From: Arctopsyche grandis
Taxonomy: Eukaryota; Arthropoda; Insecta; Trichoptera; Hydropsychidae
DNA: 64,000 bases
Direction of reading: 5' to 3'
NCBI RefSeq assembly: GCF_051622035.1
Contig: NC_135356.1
Span: forward strand, 7,290,579 to 7,354,578
In this document: piece after piece, positions 33,874 to 45,849 of the stretch
How positions within the stretch are numbered: the stretch's first letter is position 1
How the letters are laid out: every line of letters starts with the position of its first letter
Notes under the pieces: model-generated
What the model saw: only the letters and a program-made list of their open reading frames with translations
What the model was told of the DNA's origin: nothing
Database searches by the model: none
Made by a program: the position numbers and the translations under genes

Positions 33874-36800
33874 CTGAAAAATTAAATGTTAAACTAGATT
33901 TAATAACGTTCAAAGCAGTGTGATGCCTATTTGGTAAAGTTGCCCGATTTGGTTTAGCTGCGAAGATTTCATATTTATTCTCACCTAAGCACGGGATTGC
34001 TTTGAATGGTTCGTCCGATTCTAATGGATCACTTGAGCCAATCTCGTTCCTAGCATATATCCTAATCAAATACTCATGATCTTCTTGGAGGTCTTTGATG
34101 TTGAACTTCTGAATGTTGGCGACGACCCGGCCGACTTCCATCCACATAGTTTTCTTTATGTCACGTATAGCAATGTTGTAACCGAGTAATGGTGATCCAC
34201 CGTCACTCTCCGGTTGACCCCATTCAATGATGATACAGTTGGTGCCGATGCTTCTGATCTCCAATGGTGCCGTCGGTGGTGATGGAACAGCTGAAGTGAA
34301 AAATTTTATTTTTAGGTTAGATTGTATTTGAAGAGAGTAAGAAAAAATAATGCCAGACTTCATTTTCACCAATCCGAGCAAAATGGCAAAGTTTGAAAAC
34401 GATCGGATAAGAACCCAAATTTCGTCAGACGAAAAAATCGAAAATGAAGAGGCTAGTAAAAATATTGGTAATGGAATATTTTTGAAAAAAGATACATGTA
34501 TGTTAAATAGTAACGTGTTGCCATATCTCAATGAAAGATCTGGATCTTATTGTTCGGGTTTTCACTTATTATTAGTCACCGGAGCCTGAGGGGGCCGTGT
34601 ATTGTTCAAAGATTGTAAATGCATTGTTAAAGGTTTGCCGAACAATGGATAGCACTGTGACTATCCTACCTCTACTTATTATCCTCAAAACGAATTATGA
34701 TATAATTAGGGATTGCAAAAATACCGGAAATAAAGAAAGAACGATACCGGTACTTTTTAAAATTAATTAATTTTTAGTAAAAAAAAATTGAAAAGGTTTG
34801 CGAACTTGAGACACATTGTAAGGGGGCCGCGATATCGAAAATGTTTTGCCGAACATCGTATTTAAGAGGGCTGTACACCCGAAACCTTAATTTTGTTGCC
34901 GTTCCTTTCTTCGATATATGTATATATATTGAGTGAATGCGACAATATATATCAATATATACATGTATTGAGTGAATGCGACAGTAGCGCTTCGACCAGA
35001 TAATACGTATTTTAAATCGACAAAATCGAGGTTTTGTATTCTCCTATTTTCTCCTCCAAAACTGGACCAATTTAAAAAAAAAATCATCATCGGTATGAGA
35101 AAGATATTTTCTGTGCAACTATGTGCGTATTTTTTTTTAAATCGACCGTTAAATAAGTACGCTGGACCCTTTTCGTGAGTGTAAAAAAGATGCGATTTTA
35201 TAGATGTTTGGGCGGCTCCTAGCTCCTATAAAAAATAACTAATCAAAAAAATAAAACGATAGATGCATCCCAATGGTGGATATTCATAGCATATTAAAAA
35301 ATAATTTCTCTAGTGCCATAATTGAGGAAGGGAGAAGTGTAATACGTTTGTATGGACAAGGCGCTGGTGTCCAGCCCTCTTAACGATATGTATCAGAAAA
35401 CAGTAAAAATTCATACAATTTTTCAGACGTGTGGCGTGATATAATAAAGAGAGATCGAAAACAATTTATAAAATAATAACTCGCTCAATATCGCGCATAC
35501 AAAATATATACGCATCGGTCATTTTCATAGTTTTTAGCCATGGAGATATTGTTTTCGACAAATAAAATGTATGAATATGAAATAAATCGATACTATCGGT
35601 ATTTATTTTTTTAATACCAGTATTACAAATGCTATCTTATCCTTAGGAAAAGACTCAATAGAAGAATGTTAAATAAAATGTACTTACTGGCATGCTTATG
35701 AAGATTGACAACGTCTGTTGTGGCTGGTAGACCGATGCCAACAATATTTTCGGCTGTAACTTTCAGTATAACATCTGTTTTCTGTTTTAACTTCTCGAAG
35801 CAATACTGTCTAATATTTGCATCCACCGTGGCAACCTTACTCCAGGTATTGCTGCTTGCCAATTTGTATTCCAAGATGTAACCTACGATTTTTAAATAGA
35901 TATGATGCATCATTTTTATACTTGAAACCAAAGCATGAACATAGTATATAATATAACGAACCTATAACTGGTGATCCTCCGTCGCTTTCCGGTGGAGACC
36001 ATTTAATGGTCACACTTCTAGACGTAGTCTCAACGACACGTACGTTCAGTGGAGCTGATGGCGTACCTGAAATTCGCATTGCAAATGTAATGTTCCATTC
36101 AAATTTAATGAGACATTCAGTTTGTATTTTAAAAATGGTACCTTGTTGCGATTTAATGACGATCGGTTCACTTTGCAGTGCTTCCGACATGCCAGCCGGA
36201 TTTTGCGCCATTATTCTAAACATGTATTGTGTGTTTTCGTTTAATCGTTGCACACAATACGTCTCCACGTCCTTATCCACATCGGCCACCTTCATCCAAA
36301 CTTTACTATCGGGGTCGTGTTTTTCAATTGCATACTTTGTTAGGTCGATGCCGCCGTCATCCAGAGGCGGTTTCCATTCTATCAATATAGATTCTTTGTC
36401 TATTTCTTTCATTATTACAGGTCCTTCAGGTTTGCTTGGCTTGTCTGTAACGTTCAAATATTGAATTAGAATTTTATAAGAGTATTTATGTAAGTTTTTG
36501 TCAGCCGGTAGCTTATAAACGACATATTTTTTTGGTCGTGGCTATTTGCAGGTACTATATCTACGAATTATTGGCTATTTGCAGATACCATATCTGCGAA
36601 TTATTGGCTATTTGTAGGTACTATATCTGCGACAGGCGCAAAGCCTTCTGCGCATGCGCGTGAACTTATAATCCGATTATAATGTCTTACATTTAAGAGG
36701 GCTGTACACCCGAAACCTTAATTTTGTTACCGTTCCTTTCTTCGATATATATATATTGAGTGAATGCGAAAGTATATATCAATATATATATATATATTGA

Positions 36801-39800
36801 GTGAATGCGACAGTTGCGCTTCGACCAGATAAAACGTATTTTAAATTGACAAAATCGAGGTTTCGTATTCTCCTATTTTCTCCTCCAAAACTGGAACTAT
36901 TTTTTTAAAAAATTTCATCATCGGTATGAGAAAGATACTTTCTGTGCATCTATCGGTGTATTTTTTTTAAAATCGACCGTTAAAGAAGCACGCTGGACTC
37001 GTTTCGTGGGTGTAAAAAAGAGGCGATTTTATAGATGTCTGGCGGCTCTTAGCTCCTATAAAAAATAATCAATCAAAAAAAATAAAACGATAGATGCACC
37101 CCAATGGTGGATATCTATAGCATATTAAAAAATAATTTCTCTAGTGCCATAATTGAGGAAGGGAGAAGTATAGTACGTTTGTATGGACAAGGCGCTGCGG
37201 TCCAGCCCTCTTAATGTATGCTAGACTTGTTTAATCAATTGTCCATTATATATGAGGCAAATAAATTTCGCACGTTATTATAATAGATTTATATCATTTA
37301 ACTAGTTCGCGGCTTGTACTTTTATGTAGGTATTATACGTTGTATATGGTAATAATTTTCTAACAATTAATAATATTAACTAATTTGGATTATATTTTTT
37401 ACTCTACGTCACTTAACGAGTTCGAACTAAATTTTAAGAGGTTTAAAACAAAATTTTAACAGTAAACACGCTGACAGTAACAGTTCACGCGCATGCACAG
37501 AAGGCTTTGCGTCTGTCGCAGATATAGTACCTGCAAATAGCCAATAATTCGCAGATATAGTACCTGCAAATAGTCAATAATTTGCAGATATAGTACCTGC
37601 AAATAGCCGCAACCTATTTTTTTGTCCTAGAAACAATTATTTTAAATGGTCACGAATGTGACTGTATTGTGGTATGGGTCGATGGTGAAACATATATTTG
37701 ATGGAACATTCATATATCTATTAAGTACATACATATTTATACTACTTTGTACACATATATATTTATGGACATAAAAAAGTTCTACTAATTAATTGACATA
37801 CTGATAATATTTAATAATTACGAATTGAAGATGATTAGTGTATATCAGCGTTTCCCAACCTGTGGTACGCGTACCACTTGGTGGTACGCGGTTGATGGTT
37901 GGTGGTACGCCAAAAAAAAATCAATAATGGCGGACATGCAGGAATGAATGATTTACAATCATAAAAATAGAAATATATTTTATATAATTAATAAACATTA
38001 TCTTAATTAGTCATCGTCGACGTCAAAATGTACAGTTGATGATCGAAATCTGGCAATCGATTTTGGAGCGCATTTTTAAATTTACCGCGTTAGCGCTCCA
38101 ATAAATAAATAACTTGAATTTGACAATTCAGAACAATTCGATAATGATATTTAATGTTGCAGATAAAATTGAAAGTATGATTAGGAAATTAGATTTTGGA
38201 ATCTGCATACATATGTTTCGAAAATGATCAAACTTTAGTATTTGAAACTTTACATAATTTCTTCGTGAAAAAATAATTGAACATTTAAAAGGGTTGAAAA
38301 CGTCTTTTACGCAGTGATTCCCCAAACCTTTAGAAGCAAACAATTGTATTTGAAACCCCTTTGATAATGAACATTTTCGGACAGCTACCAAGGAAAAGGA
38401 GAACTTGATTGAACTTTCAAATTATAGCATTTAAAAACTGAATTCGAAATAAATAAAGTTATTAATAAAGGTATTTGTGAATAATATGAACAGCTTTCTG
38501 ACATATTATTAGCGATAAATGGTTTTTATTAAAACCATTTTTCAATAGTAGAAGTATGACAAAATAGCAGATAAATATATTAAAATTTGAGCATATTATA
38601 ATTGTGACCCGCAAATTACTTTTTTTCCACAAAATTTCTTACCAAAACAGATATTGCGTGTATCCTGTCTTCACATTCCTTACCATGCAAATACTATATA
38701 TATATAATAATTACACTTGCAAAAACAAATTTCACGAAATACAATCATTTTTATATGGTGGTACAATTTAGCGCTGTGTACTAACTACCAAGTGGTACGT
38801 GAGTCAAAAAAGGTTGGGAACCGCTGGTGTATATAGATGTTTAAAAAATACTATACTCACTCTGTTATATACAATATTATCATACATATTATATACATTA
38901 TATTTTATAATATATTTATATTATTATATACAAAATACATAAATTATAATATGTAATGTGTGTAAGGCAGCAAAAATATCTATTATATAATTTTAATTAC
39001 AATAATAATCATATAACATGCTATATATATACATACATATAACATATAATAATTGATTTATTTATTTTATGTTGGTTCAAGTTTCCGAATATGTTAACAT
39101 TTAATTTTTTTTTTTTTGAAGGGGAAAATTTGTTAAAATTCTATTAGTACCACATATATTACATTTGATTATCCAAGTAATATAATTTACATTTACTAAA
39201 AATCTAAATTGAATTTTTACCGATGCCTTCTTCAGCAGAAGATTTAGATTTACCTCGACTGTCGCCGTCATCTATAAATGTTTAGAACGACCATGAAAGC
39301 ATAAATATAATAAATATGAAAAACATGCTATTGCCGATTTTGAACACAGCTTATCCTTGTGATGTATCGTTTGAAAAATACCAAATTATCGATATTGATC
39401 ACACATCGAATCCTGAAATTCTTGAATTTGATAGCAATGACGCCGATGACTCCACGGTTATTTTATATTGTAAGTCAAAAGCACTCGAAATGTATTTATG
39501 TACATATGTTGACCATACTATCATTGGATTATTTAAAAATATAAATATATATACATATTTAGGAGAAATAGGGTTTGATATAGGGTTTGGTGCATCCGCT
39601 CTAAAATCGCCAGATTAACAGAATGGCAGCTTTAAACGTAATTCTCGTTTTCTCGAATGATAGATTGCACATTAGATGACGAGTAACCTTTCGATGTGTA
39701 CAGATGCAATTATTAAAATTGAGTTGGATCTTTCTGGCGAGTTTAATAAGGCAAGATTCGGAACTTATCGAATCTTGCCTTATTAAACTCGCCTGAAAGA

Positions 39801-42800
39801 TCCAACTCAATTTTAATAATTACCATTTTAATAATTGCATCTGTGCACATCGAAAGGTTACCCGTCATCTGATGTGCAATCTATCATTAATCTGCCGTTA
39901 ATCTGTCGTTCAATTTGTCTGGCGATTTTAGAGCGGATGCACCGCAACCTTTGATATAATATTACAATATTGTACAGCATGCAATTGAAATTATAAAATT
40001 GAATAGTTCTCCATATATTGATTTCTATCCGATAGGAATACGTTCGACAGTATGCATTTAATTTATAATCATAATTATAAGGTTGAAAAAAATCTTATAG
40101 GGATTTGATCCCGTCAAATATATAAAAAGTTGAACAAAATTCCTATTGAATAAAAATTCAAGAGTCATGATTCTGGACACCCTCTTAAAAAAACCATTCA
40201 TATGATCATAAGTAGGTATATAAAGCTTTTATACAGCGGATGTGCGAAATTTTTTTTTACATATTTACAAATAAAATGTATGTATAATAAAAACAAAACG
40301 TATGATACAAAAAATATTTTGAATTGACACTCACCGAATATTCTCAGATTCAGATGTACCGTATCCGAACCATGTGAATTCTCAACCCTGATTGTGTATT
40401 TGCCGGTTGAAGATCGCTTCGTAGAAACGATGGTGATTGTGGACTTGTTCTCTTTGGTGACTATGTTGAACTCTTGGTTGCTCTCGATCACGACATCGTT
40501 CTTGAACCATTTGATGTTTGGTGTTGGGTAGCCCTTGATTTGGGCGACCACTGTCCATTGTGTACCAACTTTCAATTTTTGATTCAAAAGCTTCTCTTCG
40601 ATAACTATCGAAGGTTTCTCCACTATGCTTAAGCTGCAGGAAGTTTCCACCGAGCCCAACTCGTTGGTTGCTTTGCAAGAGTATTTTCCTATTGAGGACT
40701 CTCTCGCCTCTTTCACAATGAGAGTAGCTAATCTATTTTCATAACTTATGTTCTCTTTAACAGTCTTTCCGTCTTTGAACCATTCTACTTTAGGAGTTGG
40801 AATACCGCCGAACACACAACTGAATGTAACGGTCTGAGAGAATGTTGTCGTTATGTCGCGCAAGGCTTGTTGTACTGAAGGTGCTTCTTTATCTGTCGGT
40901 TTTTGTAAAGTGAATGTAACAGATTCAGAAGTAGAACTAGTTCCAACTGAATTGTAGGCTTTCACTCTAGCTATATATTTTTGTTTTGTCACTAATTTTT
41001 TAATAGTATAAGTCGTACTTGTGATATTGGTGATCTCTAGCCATCTGGAAACAAAAGTAGATGCAGTGTAGGATTGGTAATAATTTAATTTCATCGTTAA
41101 TTTTGTATTATATATGTTTTGATTATATTATATAGAACAATTATCGCTTTTTTATTATATTAATTTGAACAAAATTTTATTATTTTATTAAATATTATAT
41201 AATAATTTTTAAATATTGTATAATATTGTAACGTAGAGATTAGGTGGGTGGCGCTCGTCGACCGATTGCATACGAACACTATTCACCTGATCTCTCGTTC
41301 GCGCCAAAATGTCCTCGATCGCCGATTTCTATATCTTCGTTGCTCTGCTCATCTCCGATTCCACTTGACTGACACCAATGTTGCGTGGACGTGAAGAGGG
41401 GGCTTTCAGAATCGGAGAGAAAGACGCAGGAGGGTTGTAGAAGGTGTTTATTCGTGTGCTCTCGTCAGCGCTCCAGGTCGGAATGGTTTCCAAGCCGAGA
41501 GCGCCCCATATTTAAACCCGTTGGGCGCAACACACATACATACATACACATGTAAACTATTGGTCGATGAGTGGGGCGATGCCATTGGCCGTTACATACG
41601 GCTTATTCATTCGGCGAGGACATTTTGGCGCGAACGAGAGATCAGGTGATTAGCGCTCGTAAGCCATCGGTCCACGAGCACCACCCACCTAATCTCTACG
41701 TTACAATATTTATGGTAGGGAAAAATAAAAAAATATGAATCTAGTAAAAAGCTTCTAAAAATCAATGTAATGCTTTCTTGTTAGATTATAATATTTTATA
41801 AGCGTTTTAAAGAAGAAAAATGTCTACATGACTGGTAATATTATATTTATTCCAAGTTTATTTTTTACTAACTTGTTATCTGATGCATTGCAATATTCTA
41901 ATATGTAACAAACTGGTGGAGAGTTTCCATCATAGTCAGATTCCTTCCAATGAAGAGTGACATAGTCCGTTCCCATTTCAAGAACGTCAGGTGTTCCTGG
42001 AGGTGAAGGTATTTCTGAAAATACATAAAAAATAAATGTATTAAATTATATGAGCGTAAAATTTCACCACGCTATTGAATTTCATTAAATTTTACCTAGA
42101 ACGGTAAGTTTGATATCAATGTCTGCTTTTCCGAAATTGTTTGTAAGTTGAAGTTTGTAACTGCCAGAGTCTTTCTTTTCCACTTTTTTAATTGTCAGCG
42201 ATGCACTATCTTCGTTTATCGTAGGCGTGATTCGTGGAGATTTGGTAATCACCTTCTTATCCACTGACCATTCGTCTTTGGGCTTCGGCATCGCAATGAA
42301 TTTGACATCAATTGTAACATCGTCCCCTGATTTGACTTTGTATAAGTCTTTGAATTCTGTGATTTTAGGAGCCGATTCTGTAACTAAAGAAGCACGTGAT
42401 AATATACATACATTTGAAATTTATGTTTATATTACATTTTAAAAATAATCAATACAAACCTTCTACAATTAATTTGCATGTTGTTTTTGCATCAAAGACT
42501 TTGCAAGAGTAGCTGGCCTCGTCGTCTTTGGTAGTTTTCCTTATGATCAAAGTTCTCGACTTTTTGTCTGAAAGTATCGTGTAATTTTCAGAATCGGTGA
42601 TCTCTTTACCGTTCTTGTACCAGTGTACTTCCATGCTAGAGTCGAATACTTGAACGGTTAATGTGGCATCGGAGCTCATTGGTACACGCATGGTTTCAGG
42701 TAGTTCCAAAGTGAAGTTATTGCTTGGACCTTTAACGGTCAGATTGGCTTTAGATGTGCTATTTCCGACGCGACAAGAGTATTCTCCCATGTCTTCGGAA

Positions 42801-45758
42801 GTGCAATTGTAGATTTTCAATCGCTGTTTCTTGCCGTCTATGTTTAATTGAATGTGATCAGAGAATTGAATCTCAGTACCGTCCTTAAACCAACGCACCA
42901 ATGCATCACCTTTGGTCAATTCTATTTCGAAGGAGGCCTTTTCACCTTTGTTTATAGTTTGATCTTTCATCTGAGTGGTTATTTCAGGTGGTAATTCAAC
43001 AACCGTCACCTCTGCTGTACAAATTTGATCTCTTAATTTGCATGTGTATTCACCTTCATCATGTACTGATGTGTTTCTGATGAGAAGTTTCCTCAGATTA
43101 CCCTTATTTTCAAATTCGTACTTCTTGGCTTTAGGATGAATTGTGTCGCCGTCTTTTACCCAAACAACATCAGCCGTCTCCGATGAAATTTCAACTTCAA
43201 GAATTGCAACTTCCCTTTCTTTGACTTCAAAGTCTTGAAGTTTTCTAATGAACTCTGGAATTGTTTCTTTGACGTTCAAATATGTTTTGGTTTCTTGTCC
43301 TTTAACAGTACATTTAATTTCACCCGTATCGGTAATTTTGGTTTTCTTTATTCTTAATTTGTGAATCCTACCCTCCTGAATAATCTCTCTGTGGTCCATT
43401 CCACTGATCTCTTTTCCATTTTGGTACCATTTGGTGGAGACAGTGTGCGAAGTTTCACATTCCATAGTCACAGTCTCGCATTCGTCTACTTCAAAGAAGT
43501 CTTTCAAGTATCTAACAAATGTTACCTTCTCAACGTCAACGGTGACTTTAGCTCCGTGGCACACTTTTCCAGCAATATTATGAGCTATGCACTTGTAATC
43601 GCCAGAATCTGTCTCCGAATCGGCACTATCGATTTTCAGGATGATCCTTTCACCATCGAAACTCAAATGTACTTTATCAGAGGGTTCTAAGGGTTTGTTA
43701 TTCCTCAACCAAGATATTGTAGGCAATGGGAAGCCAACCACTTTAGCGGTCAACATGATTGGTTTTCTTTCAGGTACACTTAATTCTTGGAATCTTTCGA
43801 TGAAGAGTGGAGGCTCTTCGTTTTCTTCAGTTGGTTCTGTATGAAAAAGAAAATAATAGTATGAATAATTAAATTAAATGCATAATTTAATATTTATAAT
43901 AAAATATACAATTGTATTATAGGTATATAAACATAATGGAGCATAAACATCTAGAATATTAATAAATTGAGAATTAACTCTAATTGGAACGTAAATACTC
44001 ACTAGCTAAATGTATAAAACCAAATTATACAGTGCATGTATACTACAAATAGCAACAATACCTTAAAGTCATTTTTTAAAGTTATTTTCTGTCTCATTTC
44101 TTATATGCATATATGTAATATAAAAATCAAAAGATTATTCTTAATTTTATAAAATTTAAAACTTGAACCACTGAACATAATTTGAAGTTTGGAATGAATA
44201 CATATATACTAATTTATTGAGTTTAGCTAAATTCATCATTCAACTGCATAATTGGTATCATATATGTACTGTAATATTTGGTTTTGATAAGTCAAATGAT
44301 CTAATTTACCTTCGATTGAAAGTGTTGCTGAAGTTTCTGCAGTTCCTTCAGTGTTTGTAGCCCTCACTGTGTATACAGCATCATCAACTCCCCTCTTCAA
44401 ATTGACCAGACTAATATAATGCGTGTCACCGTCTGACTTTGTATTAAGTGTTTTGCACACCTTGTTATTCTTCAACCAGGTGATCTTGGGCGTCGGATTA
44501 CCAACGATCTGAGAAGTCAAAACAATGCTTTCACCCTCTCTCATGGTCAAGCTGATGAATGGAACGATCACTTCAGGCTTTTCCTTCTGCGTTGTCTTCA
44601 CTTTAACGACGATGGGCAAAGAAGCTTCACCTTCCCTATTCACGGCAACCACTTCATACGTTCCCTCTTCAGATTTTTTGATGTCGTCTATTTTCAAAAC
44701 GCTGCAGTACATGTGCATGTCGGACTCTGTTACTATACTGATTTTTTCAGTTGGTGTTATCTTTCTGCCGGCGAACAGCCATGTGATTTCAGGCTCCGGC
44801 ACGGCCACCAGTCGACACTCCAAGAATATCTGTGAGCCTTGATCTACGTATTGAGCTCGTGGTTTCTTAGAGAAGGTAGGTGGTATACCTTCCAATATAT
44901 CGGCCAACGAAGACTCCCTAGATAGACTCTTGCGACTCAGTATTGTCATTTCAGAGCCATGATCGGACAGTGGAGCTTCGACAATGAGTTCTGTGGTGCT
45001 GGATGCGAATCCAGCTGCATTCTTAGCTACGCATGTGAAGGTTCCAGCATCTTCGGGGAACACTTCACGGATGATAAGTGTAGCTACATTGTCGTCATCA
45101 TAGTATATTTGGAAGTCTTGAGACGGTTTGATGATAGCTGTCTGTCTGAACCAGGTAATTTGTGGTCTCGGATAACCCTCCACTTGACATTCAAACTGTA
45201 CAGTATAACCATCAGGTGTGTGTTTTGGTCTTAATTTTTCAATGAATCGTGGAGCTATAGCTTGTTCTTCAGCGGTCGGCTCTGAAATAAAATAAAATTG
45301 TGATTAATACCATATTGTTCTATGAATATGTAGTATTATTTATATGTTTGTTATTATAAAATGTATTTATAATTAAAAATATATGTATACTAATCTAATC
45401 ATTTATGATATTTCAATATATGCATTTAAAATTGAAATGCCTTTTTTATTTTTATGGATATGTATGTATTATACAAATACATAGAAATCTATTTCAGTAT
45501 TTGTATAAGTTAAATAGCTAAAAACTGTCAGTGATTTACTTTGAAACACAACCTCAGTCATTTTAAAATACATTTCAAAATCTAGTGTAGATTATCTTAC
45601 TTTCAAATACTGGAAGTTTGTCGATCTTTTCATAAAGTTTCTTTTGAAGGTAGACAGTGTAGTTTGCCTCATCCATGACGTATTGTGCGGGCACCCATCC
45701 TTTTTCTTCAGTTAAATGTTTTCTTACGAACCACCAGTCCTGATTGTGTGTTTCTACA

Positions 45759-45849
<91 letters not shown>

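Larger units (their letters stand above)
36445..39220. other. sls intron rich in inserted elements
   Basis: Between the 51-bp exon and the first terminal FN3 exon. It contains the nested elements at 36537-37610 and the hAT element at 37846-38826; the rest (38830-39220) is AT-rich with no signal. Confidence 0.7.

Noticed and set aside
34350..34589. 79-codon plus-strand open frame
   Set aside because: It lies in the sls intron next to the last FN3 exon, is antisense and shows no domain or splice signals.
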